A stretch of DNA of 64,000 bases from Pseudomonas sp. GOM7 (GCF_026723825.1 NZ_CP113519.1:2170001-2234000); one strand, 5' to 3'. Positions 8,022-17,836 are shown, counted from the first letter of the stretch. Numbers and translations: made by a program. Notes: generated by a model from the sequence alone, not told the origin.

Positions 8022-8672
8022 ATGCTGAAACTCTATGGCTACTGGCGCTCCAGCGCCGCCTACCGGGTGCGTATCGCCCTGAACCTCAAGGGCCTGGCTT
8101 ACCAGCAGGTGCCGGTGCATCTGGTCAAGGATGGTGGGCAGCAGCACGGCGCCGACTACCGCGCGCTGAACCCGCAGCAGTTGCTGCCGCTGCTGGTGGA
8201 CGAAGAAAACGGCGGCGTGCGCATCCCCCAGTCGCTGGCGATCCTCGAATACCTGGAAGAAATCTTCCCGGTGCCGGCGCTATTGCCGGCCGACCCGGCC
8301 GAGCGTGCCCAGGTGCGGGCGCTGGCACTGCATATCGCCTGCGATGTGCATCCGCTGAACAATCTGCGCGTGCTGCAGTACCTGGCCAGCGAACTGGGCG
8401 CCTCCGACGAGGCGAAGAACGCCTGGTACCGCCATTGGGTCGCGCTCGGTCTGGCTGCGGTGGAGGAGGGCCTGGCCGCATTCGACGGGCGCCTGTCGCT
8501 CGGTCAGCGACCTGGATATCTGGAAGCCTGCTTGATTCCGCAACTGTATAATGCGCGGCGTTTTAACTGTGACCTTGCCGCGTACCCACGCATCGTCGCC
8601 ATGGCGGCGCGCTGTGAACCCCTGGAGGCCTTCCGACTGGCCGCGCCGGAGGTGCAAGCCGACGCCCAGTGA
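8022..8672 (+). CDS. maiA: Maleylacetoacetate isomerase (zeta-class GST)
   Basis: A 216-residue zeta-class glutathione transferase that isomerises maleylacetoacetate to fumarylacetoacetate using glutathione. The N-terminal thioredoxin-fold motif SSAAYRVRIALN (~10-21) corresponds to the zeta signature SSCSWRVR, with the usual Cys replaced by Ala. An all-helical C-terminal domain follows. I begin at MLKLYGYWRS because the upstream in-frame start lies within repeat sequence. It ends the tyrosine cluster; the cysteine change is within the variation known for bacterial members. Confidence 0.92.
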   Translation: MLKLYGYWRSSAAYRVRIALNLKGLAYQQVPVHLVKDGGQQHGADYRALNPQQLLPLLVDEENGGVRIPQSLAILEYLEEIFPVPALLPADPAERAQVRALALHIACDVHPLNNLRVLQYLASELGASDEAKNAWYRHWVALGLAAVEEGLAAFDGRLSLGQRPGYLEACLIPQLYNARRFNCDLAAYPRIVAMAARCEPLEAFRLAAPEVQADAQ

Positions 8673-8763
8673 CACCCCCGGCTTTCATCCAAGCCTTGCA
8701 TTCCGCTGCGCCACGAGCGCGGCGGGTTCGATTCCGTCACAGATAAAAACAAGCAGGTGACGC

Positions 8764-10224
8764 ATGACCCGTGAAAAACCCAAGAACCTCTGGCTCTCGC
8801 GCTGGGGCTTCATCCTCGCTGCAACCGGCTCGGCCGTCGGCCTGGGCAATATCTGGAAATTCCCCTATATCACTGGCGAGTACGGTGGCGGCGCCTTCGT
8901 GCTGATGTACCTGGCGTGCATCCTGGCCATCGGTATTCCGGTGATGATGACCGAGATCGCCGTCGGCCGCCGTGGTCGCGGCAGCCCCATCGACGCCATC
9001 GGCCGCGTGGTTCGCGAGAACGGCGGCAACCCGGCGTGGAAGGCAGTGGGCGGCATGGCCATGCTCGCCGGTTTCATGATCCTGTGCTTCTACGTGGTCG
9101 TCGCCGGCTGGGCCTTCGCTTACACCTGGAAGATGCTCGACGGTTCGCTGACAGCCACCAGCGTCGAGGCGCTTGGCGGGGTGTTCGAGGCGCACAACGC
9201 CAACCCCTGGCAACTGGGTGGCTGGAGCGTGTTGGTGGCGCTGCTGACCCTGTGGATCGTGGCCAAGGGTGTGCAGAAGGGCATCGAGAACGCTGTGCGC
9301 TGGATGATGCCGGGGTTGGCGCTGATGCTCGTGGCGCTGGTCGGTTATGCCCTGAGCAGTGGCAGCTTCGATGCCGGTTTCGCCTTCCTCTTTCACTTCG
9401 ACGCCTCGAAGATCACCGGCGAGGCGCTGCTGGCGGCGTTGGGCCATGCCTTCTTCACCCTCAGCCTGGCTTCCGGTGCCATCCTCACCTATGGCTCCTA
9501 CATTCCCGATGGCCAGTCCATCGCCCGTACCACCTTCATGGTGGCCATCTGTGACACCCTGGTGGCGTTGCTGGCTGGCCTGGCGATCTTCCCGATCATC
9601 TTCGCCAACGGCATGAGCCCCAGTGCCGGGCCGGGGCTGATCTTCATGAGCCTGCCGCTGGCCTTCCAGCAGATGCCCTTCGGCACGGTGTTCGGCGTGC
9701 TGTTCTTCGCCATGGTGTCGATCGCCGCGCTCACTTCGGCGATCTCGATGATCGAAGCCACCGTGGCCTACCTGAACGAGAAGCACGGCATCAGCCGTCT
9801 ACGCGCGGCCATCGGTGCAGGCGCGGTGCTGCTGGTGATCAGCCTGCTGGCGATGCTCTCGTTCAACCTGATGGCGGGCTGGACGCCGCTGGGCAAGAAT
9901 TTCTTCGACTGGCTGGATTACCTGACCTCGCGCTGGATGATGCCGCTGGGTGGCATTTTCATGGTGGTGCTGGCCGGCTATGCACTGCGCAGCGAGATCA
10001 TGCGTGACGAGCTGAACCTGCCACCGGCTGGCTATGCCTTGTGGTTGTTCATGGTGCGCTACGTCAGCCCGGTGCTGATTCTGGTGGTGTTCCTGCACGC
10101 CCTGGGCTGGCTGCTGTTCGACCCGGTGGCGCAGTGGTACTGGATCGCCGGCGCCATCGGCCTGCTGGCAATTGCCGGTGAGCTGACCAGCCCTCGAGTA
10201 CTGAGCAATCTGGCCAGCCGCTGA
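8764..10224 (+). CDS. Neurotransmitter:sodium symporter (SNF/NSS family)
   Basis: A 486-residue LeuT-fold Na+-coupled transporter with about 11-12 membrane helices. The TM1 signature (GSAVGLGNIWKFPY, ~22-35) contains the unwound substrate and Na+ site, followed by the GGGAFVLMYL segment of TM2. Substrates of bacterial relatives are amino acids. It follows the tyrosine genes by 91 bp, which makes an aromatic amino acid a reasonable but unproven substrate. A strong intrinsic terminator lies 22 bp after the stop. Confidence 0.9.
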   Translation: MTREKPKNLWLSRWGFILAATGSAVGLGNIWKFPYITGEYGGGAFVLMYLACILAIGIPVMMTEIAVGRRGRGSPIDAIGRVVRENGGNPAWKAVGGMAMLAGFMILCFYVVVAGWAFAYTWKMLDGSLTATSVEALGGVFEAHNANPWQLGGWSVLVALLTLWIVAKGVQKGIENAVRWMMPGLALMLVALVGYALSSGSFDAGFAFLFHFDASKITGEALLAALGHAFFTLSLASGAILTYGSYIPDGQSIARTTFMVAICDTLVALLAGLAIFPIIFANGMSPSAGPGLIFMSLPLAFQQMPFGTVFGVLFFAMVSIAALTSAISMIEATVAYLNEKHGISRLRAAIGAGAVLLVISLLAMLSFNLMAGWTPLGKNFFDWLDYLTSRWMMPLGGIFMVVLAGYALRSEIMRDELNLPPAGYALWLFMVRYVSPVLILVVFLHALGWLLFDPVAQWYWIAGAIGLLAIAGELTSPRVLSNLASR

Positions 10225-10246
10225 GTGGCAGAAGGTGAGAACACAG

Positions 10247-10273
10247 AGCGCAGCTTCGGCTGCGCTTTTTTTT
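10247..10273 (+). terminator. Rho-independent terminator
   Basis: A perfect AGCGCAGC stem with a TTCG tetraloop is followed by a run of T residues. It ends the transporter transcript and probably the whole 4.5-10.2 kb plus-strand run. Confidence 0.93.
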
Positions 10274-10509
10274 GCGCTCCGTAACTATCTTGACGGCGGA
10301 AAACCGCCAGGCGCTGGTGAGCCGTGAGCGAATTGTTGCCGGTGGGCAGTGCTGGGCAGGTGCGAGGCCATCGTCGACTCATGCGTGCTGAGTTGCTGCC
10401 GATATCCAAATGACGGGCATCCCTCATGTCTGGCGCAAGGCTTGCTTTGGCAAACCTTTGGCCTCCTCGACGAGGCCTCACCAGAATAAAAAGAGTCTTG
10501 GAGTTTTTT

Positions 10510-12462
10510 ATGTTAGAGCCTGCCGTTCGCCTGTTGGCCAATCTTTCCGTTGGCAAGAAACTGATCTGTGGCTTTGGCCTGGTACTGCTGCTTACCGCTG
10601 CCATGACGGGTATCGGTTTTCTCGCCGTGCAGGCCGTGCTGCAAGGGCATCATCAGGTCGGGCAATTGGCCGAAGTGAACATCGAGGTGCTCGAGGCGCG
10701 CCGGTTGGAGCGCAATTTCGCCATCGAGCCGACTGCCGAGAATGCCGAGCGCGTGCGCAAGAGCCTGAGCGTGGTGAAGGACTCGCTGGAGCACCTGATA
10801 CAGTCGAAGACCCTGGACGGTACACGCGTGCAGACCATGCAGCAGGCGGTCGACGAGTACATGCAGCAGTTCGACAGCTATGTCGATCTGCAGGGCAAGG
10901 CCCGAGCGGCGCGTGCCGACATGCGCAGTGCGGCGGGCGAGGCCCGCGATCAGTTCGAGACCATCGAACTGGGCATGTACGATGCCGTGCGCGAGTTGCG
11001 CCTGCAGGGCGACAACCTGCGTGGCAGCGACCCCCTGACCCTGGCCGAAACCGCCTCCGGCCTGAGCAAGCGCATGCTCGATCTGCGCAGCCAGGAAAGC
11101 CTGTACATCATCGACGGCTCGGCCGAGGCGCTGGAGGAGTGGAACTACCTCAGCGAAGACCTGCAGAACGTGGCGCGTAGCCTGATGGTCTGGCTCGACG
11201 ACGAGCAGAAGGCGTCGATCGAAGCGGCCTTGCAGGCGCTGACCACCTATCAGCGCTCTTTCCTCTACTACCAGCAATTGCGGGCGCAGAACAAGGCCAC
11301 CGAAGACGCCATGATCGAGCGTGCCCGTTCGGTCATCGGCCTGGCCGAGGCTGCACAGGCCAGCGCCGAGGAGAGCATGCAGGGCGACAGTCGCCAAGCC
11401 CAGTTGATGCTCGGTGGCATGGGCATCGCTGCCGTGGTGCTGGGCCTGTGTGCGGCCTTGCTGATCACCCGTTTGATCGTCGTGCCGCTGCGCCAGACCG
11501 TGGGTTTCGCCGAGCGCATCGCCGCGGGCGACCTCAGCCAGGATATCCCGCAGAACCGGCGCGACGAGCTAGGCCAATTGCTCGCTGCCATGCAGGGCAT
11601 GACCAGCAGCTTGCGTACCCTGGTCGGGCGCATCGGGGGTGGTGTCGGGCAGATCGCCGCCGCTGCCGAGCAACTCTCTTCCATCACCGCGCAGACCAGC
11701 GCTGGGGTGCAGACGCAGAAGCTGGAAACCGAGCAGACCGCCACCGCCATGCATCAGATGGCAGCGACCGTGCAGGAGGTGGCGCATAACGCCGAGATGG
11801 CCTCGCATGCAGCGAAGGAGGCCGACCGCGAAGCGCAGCAGGGCAACGAGGTAGTGCAGCAGGCGGTGGATCAGGTGCACAGCCTGGCGACCGAGGTGGA
11901 GCAATCAGCCGAGGCCATTGCCGCCCTGGATCAGGAGAGCAGCCGCATCAGCAGCGTACTCGAGGTGATTCGCGGTGTGGCCGAGCAGACCAATCTGCTG
12001 GCACTCAACGCCGCCATCGAGGCGGCGCGTGCCGGTGAACAGGGGCGCGGTTTCGCCGTAGTCGCCGACGAGGTGCGAGCCCTGGCCAAGCGTGCCCAGG
12101 ACAGCACCGAGGAAATCGAAACCCTGATCGGCAGCCTGCAGCGCATGGCCAAGGGCGCCGTGCAGCAGATGGAGAGCAGCCGTAGCCTGACCCAGCGTAC
12201 CGTGGCCCTGGCCGGCCAAGCCGGTGAGGCACTGGCGCGCATCACCCAGTCGGTCAGCACCATCGAACAGATGAACCAGCAGATTGCCGCCGCTGCCGAG
12301 GAGCAGAGCGCGGTAGCCGAAACCATCAACGAGAGCGTGACCCGCGTGCGCGACATCGGCGAACAGAGTGCGACGGCCACCGAGCAGACCGCCGTTTCCA
12401 GTGCTGAGCTGGCGCGCCTGGGGGTGGAGTTGCAGGGACTGGTGCGGCAATTCCGCACCTGA
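10510..12462 (+). CDS. Methyl-accepting chemotaxis protein
   Basis: A 650-residue transmembrane chemoreceptor. TM1 is near residues 10-35, and a ~260-residue helical periplasmic domain begins with the [12 protein letters not shown] segment. TM2 is near 325-350 ([20 protein letters not shown]), followed by HAMP and the cytoplasmic coiled coil whose hairpin tip reads [19 protein letters not shown]. The size and composition of the sensor resemble the helical bimodular (HBM) domain of McpS-type receptors, which bind organic acids; this is an inference. No CheR-tethering pentapeptide is present (ends VRQFRT). The start has GGAG ~6-9 bases upstream. Confidence 0.9.
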   Translation: MLEPAVRLLANLSVGKKLICGFGLVLLLTAAMTGIGFLAVQAVLQGHHQVGQLAEVNIEVLEARRLERNFAIEPTAENAERVRKSLSVVKDSLEHLIQSKTLDGTRVQTMQQAVDEYMQQFDSYVDLQGKARAARADMRSAAGEARDQFETIELGMYDAVRELRLQGDNLRGSDPLTLAETASGLSKRMLDLRSQESLYIIDGSAEALEEWNYLSEDLQNVARSLMVWLDDEQKASIEAALQALTTYQRSFLYYQQLRAQNKATEDAMIERARSVIGLAEAAQASAEESMQGDSRQAQLMLGGMGIAAVVLGLCAALLITRLIVVPLRQTVGFAERIAAGDLSQDIPQNRRDELGQLLAAMQGMTSSLRTLVGRIGGGVGQIAAAAEQLSSITAQTSAGVQTQKLETEQTATAMHQMAATVQEVAHNAEMASHAAKEADREAQQGNEVVQQAVDQVHSLATEVEQSAEAIAALDQESSRISSVLEVIRGVAEQTNLLALNAAIEAARAGEQGRGFAVVADEVRALAKRAQDSTEEIETLIGSLQRMAKGAVQQMESSRSLTQRTVALAGQAGEALARITQSVSTIEQMNQQIAAAAEEQSAVAETINESVTRVRDIGEQSATATEQTAVSSAELARLGVELQGLVRQFRT

Positions 12463-12465
12463 TCT

Positions 12466-13239
12466 TCAGCCCAGGTGGAAGCCGCCGTCGATGGGGATGA
12501 TCGCGCCGGTCATGTAGGCACCGGCGCTGCCTGCCAGGCTCAGCGCCAGTGCGGCCATTTCCTCTTCGCGGCCCCAGCGCTGCATCGGGATCAGCGCTGT
12601 ATCGGCGGCCAGGGCCGCTTCGTCCTCGGCGATGAAGCGGGTCATCTTGCTGGGAAAGCGCCCCGGCGCGATCACATTGACGTTGATGTGCTCGCTCACC
12701 AGCTCCTTGGCCAGCATGCGCGACAACTGATGCAGGGCCGCCTTGCTCGGGCCATAGGCATAGGCGTGCTCGCCCATGGCGCTGATGCCCGCCACCGAAC
12801 CGATATTGATCACTCGCGCCGGTCGCTCTGCCGAGCCGGCCTTGCGCAGCAGCGGCAGCAGTTGCTGGATGCAGCCGAACACCGAGGTGACGTTGAGCTG
12901 CATGACTTTCTCGAAGCCCTTGGCCGGGTAGCTTTCCAGCGGTGCGCCCCAGGTGGTACCGGCGTTGTTGACCAGGATATCCAGGCGCTCGATGCGCTCG
13001 CCCAGTTCTCTGGCCAGGGCGTGCACGCCTTCCTCGCTGGCCAGATTGGCAGCCAGGCCGGTACAGCGGCCGAGCGCAGAGAGCTCGGCGGCGGTCTGCG
13101 CGCAGGCTTCGCCGTCGCGGGCGCAGACATAGACATGGGCGCCAGCCTCGACGAAGGCCTTGGCGATCATCAGGCCGATACCGCGGGTGCCGCCGGTGAC
13201 CAGGGCCGTGCGCCCGGCAAGGGAGAAGTAAGGATGCAT
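12466..13239 (-). CDS. rhlG: SDR-family NADPH-dependent 3-ketoacyl reductase, RhlG-like
   Basis: A 257-residue short-chain dehydrogenase. The cofactor motif TGGTRGIG (~15-22), NNAG (~91), active-site Ser (INIGSVAG) and YGPSK catalytic Tyr/Lys are all present. The N-terminus MHPYFSLAGR and the segment KVMQLNVTSVF match RhlG of P. aeruginosa as I remember it. RhlG was first linked to rhamnolipid precursors and PHA; later work questioned its 3-oxoacyl substrate preference, so the physiological substrate is open. The gene converges on the chemoreceptor with only 3 bp between stops. Confidence 0.8.
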   Translation of the reverse strand: MHPYFSLAGRTALVTGGTRGIGLMIAKAFVEAGAHVYVCARDGEACAQTAAELSALGRCTGLAANLASEEGVHALARELGERIERLDILVNNAGTTWGAPLESYPAKGFEKVMQLNVTSVFGCIQQLLPLLRKAGSAERPARVINIGSVAGISAMGEHAYAYGPSKAALHQLSRMLAKELVSEHINVNVIAPGRFPSKMTRFIAEDEAALAADTALIPMQRWGREEEMAALALSLAGSAGAYMTGAIIPIDGGFHLG

Positions 13240-13351
13240 GGAAAGGCCTCATGAGCGATTGAGACCTTCACCCTAGAGCCTGGCTGCCGAGAAAGCAGGC
13301 ATCATTGCCGGGCGAAATGACGCCTCATGCGTTTTGCCTTGTCGCAGCTAA

Positions 13352-13389
13352 AGCCCCTCCCGCGTAATCGGCGCCCTGTGGGAGGGCTT
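13352..13389 (-). terminator. Hairpin after trmO
   Basis: Arms AGCCCCTCCC (13352-13361) and GGGAGGGCTT (~13380-13389) form a GC-rich stem immediately after the trmO stop on the minus strand, with a short T run beyond. It is probably the terminator for trmO. Confidence 0.55.
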
Positions 13390-14090
13390 CAGCCGCGACT
13401 TGCCACTTGCACATCCAGCACGCGAATGCGCTCCGGCTCGGGGTAGTGCCAGTGCACGTCCAGATCCCAGAAACGTGCACCGTAGCGGCGCTCTGGCTGC
13501 GGCTGTTGATAGGCCGGGCGCGGATCCTGCGCCAGGCATTGCTCGATCAGTGCCACCAGCGGTTCGTCCAGGCGCTGGCCATGGCCATGGGCAGCTTCCA
13601 GCGCCTCGGCCTGCCACTCCACCGCGATCAGTGGCGGTGGGGCGCCGGCCATGTCGTTACGAGCCTCGGCCACGGCATCGGCATAGGGCACGTAAGGCTT
13701 GATATCCAGCACCGGCGTGCCGTCGAGCAGGTCGATGCCGGACAGGTGCAGGCGGCCAGGCTCTACCTTGTCCAGGCGCACCACCGACTGGCCGATGCCG
13801 TTGGGGCGGTGGGTGGCGCGAGTGCTGAACACCCCCACCGACTGGTTACCGCCCAGGCGCGGTGGGCGCACCTTCAGGCGTGGCTTGTCTTCCAGGGCCT
13901 GGTGAAAGAGAAACAGCAGCCAGACATGGCTGACCTGTTCCAGCCCCTGCACGGCGTCGCCCTGGTCGAAGGGCGGCAACAGCTCCAGCACGCCTCGGGC
14001 AGCGGGTGCCAGGTGCGGCTGGCGGGGAATGGCGAACTTTTCCTTGAAGCAGGAGCGGACGATGCCCACCGCACTGACGCTGTGCTTCAT
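13389..14090 (-). CDS. trmO: tRNA (N6-threonylcarbamoyl-A37) N6-methyltransferase TrmO
   Basis: A 233-residue TsaA/YaeB-family beta-barrel SAM methyltransferase that adds a methyl to t6A37 of tRNA-Thr(GGU). The diagnostic RATHRPNGIGQS stretch (~90-101) and the LDIKPYVPYAD motif (~130) are present. I start at MKHSVSAVGIVRS, because earlier in-frame codons overlap the small upstream gene and lack family similarity. Its ATG overlaps the stop of that gene by 4 bp. Confidence 0.9.
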   Translation of the reverse strand: MKHSVSAVGIVRSCFKEKFAIPRQPHLAPAARGVLELLPPFDQGDAVQGLEQVSHVWLLFLFHQALEDKPRLKVRPPRLGGNQSVGVFSTRATHRPNGIGQSVVRLDKVEPGRLHLSGIDLLDGTPVLDIKPYVPYADAVAEARNDMAGAPPPLIAVEWQAEALEAAHGHGQRLDEPLVALIEQCLAQDPRPAYQQPQPERRYGARFWDLDVHWHYPEPERIRVLDVQVASRG

Positions 14091-14278
14091 CGTGGCACGA
14101 GCATCTTGCAGCCGGCATCGCGGAAGGGGCCGGTGAAACGGATCCAGCCTTCGCCGGGGCTGACCTGGGCGCAGGTCAGGTGGCCGTCGCTCTTGCTCTG
14201 CCACAGATAGAAGGGCGCCGACCCGGCAAGGCTGGGCAGGCTCAGGGCGAGCAGGGCGGTCAGAAGCAAAGTGCGCAT
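14087..14278 (-). CDS. Small exported protein, function unknown
   Basis: A 63-residue protein with a clear Sec signal peptide (MRTLLLTALLALSLPSLAGSA, cleavage likely near 20-22), leaving a ~42-residue mature peptide with two cysteines that could form a disulfide. Its stop overlaps the trmO start (ATGA), which supports real translation and operon membership. A purine-rich GGAGAACG site lies just upstream of the ATG. I do not recognise a family. A periplasmic location is inferred from the signal peptide. Confidence 0.6.
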   Translation of the reverse strand: MRTLLLTALLALSLPSLAGSAPFYLWQSKSDGHLTCAQVSPGEGWIRFTGPFRDAGCKMLVPR

Positions 14279-14324
14279 GGTGACGTTCTCCTGTATGTGA
14301 GCATTGAACCCTAACACGGGTGTC

Positions 14325-15035
14325 TCAGAAGCGTTCCTTCTCTCCCAGATAGCGCCACTGCCCGGCCGGTAGCTTGGCCATGGGCACGCCGCCGATGCGG
14401 ATACGCTTGATCGCCTTGATTTGCAGGCCCAGCGCCTTGCAGATCTGCTGCAGCAGGTCGGGTGCCGGGTTCTTCAGGGCAAAGCGCAGGCGCTGCTCGC
14501 TCTGCCAACTGGCCTTGCAGGGCGGGAACTGCGTGCCCTTGTGGATCAGGCCCTTCTTCAGCCGTTCAAAGGTGCTGGCCGGCACTTCGCCGCTGACATC
14601 CACCAGATATTCCTGCTCCAGCTTGGCGCCATCCTCGCGTAGCTTGCGCTGGGCCCGCCAGTCCTGGCTGAGCACCACCAGGCCGCTGGCGCCGCTCTGC
14701 AACGGCAGGCTCTGTTCCTGGCGCAGGAAGTGGCCGTGCAGGATGCGCTGGGCATGCGGGTCCTCTTCCCAGTGGTTCTCGCGCACCAGCAGATGCTGCA
14801 ATTGCGCGGCACTGGTACCCGCTGAGCAGTGCACCAGCAGCGTCACCGCCTCTACCGGTTCAAGCGTGGCATCGGGATGCAGCTCAACGCACTGATCCTC
14901 GACCTTGAATTGCGGCGCCTCGACCACCTGACCCTCCACCGTGACCCAGCCGCCGGTGATGTACAGATCAGCCTCGCGCCGTGAACAGCCGAAGAGTTCG
15001 ATGACGCGTTTGGACAGGCGGGTGGGTTCGCTCAT
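14325..15035 (-). CDS. RsuA/RluF-type pseudouridine synthase-like protein lacking the catalytic Asp
   Basis: A 236-residue protein with an N-terminal S4 RNA-binding domain (RLSKRVIELFGCSRREADLY, ~5-24) and a C-terminal pseudouridine-synthase-like fold, including KRIRIGG near the end. Active family members carry the GRLDxxTxGLL motif with the catalytic Asp. The aligned segment here reads LPLQSGASGLVVL (~115), putting Gln where Asp should be. It may bind rRNA without modifying it, or have another role. I start at MSEPTRLSKRV; the upstream codons run into the rimO terminator. Confidence 0.78.
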   Translation of the reverse strand: MSEPTRLSKRVIELFGCSRREADLYITGGWVTVEGQVVEAPQFKVEDQCVELHPDATLEPVEAVTLLVHCSAGTSAAQLQHLLVRENHWEEDPHAQRILHGHFLRQEQSLPLQSGASGLVVLSQDWRAQRKLREDGAKLEQEYLVDVSGEVPASTFERLKKGLIHKGTQFPPCKASWQSEQRLRFALKNPAPDLLQQICKALGLQIKAIKRIRIGGVPMAKLPAGQWRYLGEKERF

Positions 15036-15090
15036 GGTGGCGCTCGATAAAAAGAAGGTCATTGTACCGGCAAGGCGTTGGGGGGCCGTA

Positions 15091-15119
15091 AAGAAAAAGC
15101 CCCGCACGCTGCGGGGCTC
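15091..15119 (-). terminator. Rho-independent terminator of rimO
   Basis: On the minus strand an AGCCCCGC/GCGGGGCT stem is followed by TTTTTCTT. It lies 18 bp beyond the rimO stop. Confidence 0.92.
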
Positions 15120-15136
15120 TTGATGTGGGGGCGGGC

Positions 15137-16459
15137 TTAGACCAGTTCGCCCCACATATCGTACTCGTCGGCATCGACGATGCGCACACGCACCTTGTCA
15201 CCCGCTTTCACTGCGGTAGAGTCGATGAACACGCTGCCGTCGATCTCCGGGGCATCGGCCCAGGAACGCGCCACGGCGCCTTCGTCATCCACTTCGTCGA
15301 CCAGCACGTCCATCTCCAGGCCGATCTTGGCCTGCAGGCGCGCCGAGCTGATGGCCTGCTGGTGCGCCATGAAGCGCTCCCAGCGCTGCTGCTTGATTTC
15401 GTCTGGCACGGGCTCCAGGCCCAGGTCGTTGGCCGGCGCGCCTTCGACCGGGGAATACTGGAAGCAGCCGACGCGATCGAGCTGCGCCTCGGTCAGCCAG
15501 TCCAGCAGGTACTGGAAGTCCTCTTCGGTTTCGCCGGGGAAGCCAACGATGAAGGTGGAGCGAATGGTCAGCTCGGGGCAGATCTCGCGCCACTTCTTGA
15601 TGCGCGCCAGGGTCTTGTCCTCGAAAGCCGGACGCTTCATCGACTTGAGCACTTTCGGGCTGGCGTGCTGGAAGGGGATGTCCAGGTAGGGCAGCAGCTT
15701 GCCGGCGGCCATCAGCGGGATCACGTCATCGACGTTGGGGTAGGGGTAGACATAGTGCAGGCGTACCCATACACCCATGGACGACAGCGCCTCGCACAGC
15801 TCGAGCATGCGCGTCTTCACCGGCTGGCCGTTCCAGAAGTCCAGCTTGTACTTCATGTCCACGCCATAGGCGCTGGTGTCCTGGCTGATCACCAGCAGCT
15901 CTTTGACGCCGGCCTTGACCAGGCGCTCGGCCTCGCTGAGCACGTCGCCCACCGGGCGGCTGACCAGCTTGCCGCGCATGGACGGAATGATGCAGAAGCT
16001 GCAGCTATGGTTGCAGCCTTCGGAAATCTTCAGGTAAGCATAGTGGCGCGGGGTGAGCTTGATACCCTGCGGCGGCACCAGATCGATCAGCGGGTTGTGT
16101 TCGGCCTTCGGCGGGATGACTTCGTGCACTGCACTGACCACCTGCTCGTACTGCTGCGGGCCGGTGACGGCCAGCACGCTGGGGTGCACGTCGCGGATGC
16201 TGTCTTCGGCCACGCCCATGCAGCCGGTGACGATCACCTTGCCGTTCTCGGCCAGGGCTTCACCGATGGCATCCAGCGACTCGGCCTTGGCGCTGTCGAT
16301 GAAACCACAGGTATTGACTACCACCACGTCGGCATCCTGGTAGGTCGGCACGATCTCGTAACCTTCCATGCGCAGTTGGGTCAGGATGCGTTCGGAGTCG
16401 ACCGTTGCCTTCGGGCAACCGAGGGAGACGAAACCGACTTTCGGGGTGGCGCTGGACAT
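15137..16459 (-). CDS. rimO: Ribosomal protein S12 methylthiotransferase RimO
   Basis: A 440-residue radical-SAM methylthiotransferase that modifies the conserved Asp of ribosomal protein S12. The N-terminal UPF0004 domain supplies three cysteines (SLGCPKA, NTCGF, VTGCMG) for the auxiliary cluster. The radical-SAM motif CNHSCSFC is near residue 147, and a C-terminal TRAM domain (~370-440) binds the target. [12 protein letters not shown] distinguishes RimO from MiaB. It is a single gene with its own terminator. Confidence 0.97.
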   Translation of the reverse strand: MSSATPKVGFVSLGCPKATVDSERILTQLRMEGYEIVPTYQDADVVVVNTCGFIDSAKAESLDAIGEALAENGKVIVTGCMGVAEDSIRDVHPSVLAVTGPQQYEQVVSAVHEVIPPKAEHNPLIDLVPPQGIKLTPRHYAYLKISEGCNHSCSFCIIPSMRGKLVSRPVGDVLSEAERLVKAGVKELLVISQDTSAYGVDMKYKLDFWNGQPVKTRMLELCEALSSMGVWVRLHYVYPYPNVDDVIPLMAAGKLLPYLDIPFQHASPKVLKSMKRPAFEDKTLARIKKWREICPELTIRSTFIVGFPGETEEDFQYLLDWLTEAQLDRVGCFQYSPVEGAPANDLGLEPVPDEIKQQRWERFMAHQQAISSARLQAKIGLEMDVLVDEVDDEGAVARSWADAPEIDGSVFIDSTAVKAGDKVRVRIVDADEYDMWGELV

Positions 16460-16606
16460 GCGGGCTAACCTCTAGCGGGCGCCTGGCTGGCGCCTCTGAT
16501 CAAAAAGTGCGCAATTCTAGCGGCGCCTTCGTGGCTTTTCCAGAGGTTGTTGGTGCTTTTACCGAGAGCCTGCTCGGTCAGAGCAGGGCCCATCCCAGGT
16601 GAGTGC

Positions 16607-17506
16607 TCACCCCAGCGGAATGACGCGCCGCAGAAACTCGAGCTGATCCTCGATTATGTGCTCGAACGCACTGCCGAGGTAGATATCGAAATGGCCGTAG
16701 TCATAGCGCCGGATTTCCTTGCGCGGCGTGTGCTGGGCATGCTTCAGGGTGGCTCTGGCCGGGGCGACGCTGTCTTGGTTGCATACCTGAAACAGCACAG
16801 GAGCCTGGATTCTTTTCGTGGCTCGGCCCGGGTAATAACGAATGATATCCAGGGCGAAGCGTGCGGCCGCGAAGTTGTTGACCGTACCGCCTTCGGGCAC
16901 GAGGCCATGGTAGCCGTCGAAGGCATCGGGCGCGGTCATCAGTGCCGTTTCCCCTGGGCGCCCGGCGATCTTGACCATCCTTGGCTTGGCCCCGAACAGT
17001 GCGCCAAGCCGATCTTGCAGGGCCAAGGCGGTAAGTTTCACGGAGGTTATCGGGCTGATCGCAAGGCTCGACGAGAGGCCGTCACTGAACGGGCCCTGAG
17101 AAATGACGGCGGCTATCCCGGCATCATCGGCCGCGACACGCAGCACATGGCCGCCGCTGAACGAGGTGCCCCAGAGGATGACCCTATCGGCGTCCGTGTC
17201 GTCCAGGCTGCGAGCGTAGGCAATAGCTGCTTTCCAGTCCTCCAGTTGCTGGCCAATGTCGATCAGTTGCCGGGGCAGGCCATCGCTGTCGCCGAAATGG
17301 CGGTAGTCGAAGGTCAGGCAGGCATAGCCGGCAGCCGCGAAGCGTTCGGCATAGGCGGGCAGGCGCATGTCGCGGGTGCCGCCCAGGCCGTGTGCCATGA
17401 CGATGATCGGAAACGGCCCGTCCCCTCGTGGGCGATGGAAGCTGGCCGTGCAGCTTTCGCCGCCAGAGGTGAAGTGAAGGATTCGTGGGGCTGTGTCTTC
17501 GGTCAT
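16607..17506 (-). CDS. Alpha/beta hydrolase
   Basis: A 299-residue alpha/beta-hydrolase. The oxyanion region HGLGGTRD is near 39-46, the nucleophile elbow GTSFSGG near 113-119 (Ser ~115), a probable acid in CNQDSVAP and the catalytic His in YDYGHFDIY near 272. The family covers acyl esterases, peptidases and DLH-like enzymes; the substrate cannot be read here. It stands alone, with ~147 bp to rimO and 260+ bp upstream before a repeat and the cassette region. Confidence 0.82.
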   Translation of the reverse strand: MTEDTAPRILHFTSGGESCTASFHRPRGDGPFPIIVMAHGLGGTRDMRLPAYAERFAAAGYACLTFDYRHFGDSDGLPRQLIDIGQQLEDWKAAIAYARSLDDTDADRVILWGTSFSGGHVLRVAADDAGIAAVISQGPFSDGLSSSLAISPITSVKLTALALQDRLGALFGAKPRMVKIAGRPGETALMTAPDAFDGYHGLVPEGGTVNNFAAARFALDIIRYYPGRATKRIQAPVLFQVCNQDSVAPARATLKHAQHTPRKEIRRYDYGHFDIYLGSAFEHIIEDQLEFLRRVIPLG

Positions 17507-17667
17507 CGTCAGGGTTTCCGGCTGGAGCCACGGATAAGCCTGGGTTCATGACCTGCAGGCAGGCATCGCTTATAGATCACTTAATCAGACTGACGGAACC
17601 GACTTTCAGGTTGGTACTGAGTGTGACAGTCGTCTGAAGGCCGCTCTCAGAAGGCAACTTCAGCACC

Positions 17668-17737
17668 GTAGGATGGGTAGAGCAACGCGAAACCCATTGA
17701 ATCATCCCCGGGTTTCGCTGTGCTCTACCCAGGCTAC
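17668..17737. repeat. GGGTAGAGC...GCTCTACCC inverted repeat
   Basis: Arms 17675-17695 and 17710-17730 are complementary except for two positions, with short flanking GTAGGA/GGCTAC additions. It lies ~35 bp outside the first attC-like site. Confidence 0.75.
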
Positions 17738-17771
17738 TTGCTCGCTCAGTGTCTGGTCCGTACATAGGGAT

Positions 17772-17836
17772 GCCTAACGTTTGGTTAAAAGGCGGGCTTT
17801 AGCCTGAGCGAACGGATGGAACCAATTGCTGGAGGT
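17772..17836 (-). other. attC-like integron recombination site A
   Basis: Read on the minus strand, the site begins with an imperfect core (CTCCAGC) followed by AATTGGTTCCATCC, and ends CTTTTAACCAAAC-GTTAGGC. GTTAGGC is an exact match to the R' consensus GTTRRRY. It aligns with site B over its whole length, including an identical CGTTTGGTTAA block on the plus strand. It begins right at the stop of the AT-rich gene at 17837, as cassette attC sites do. Confidence 0.68.
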
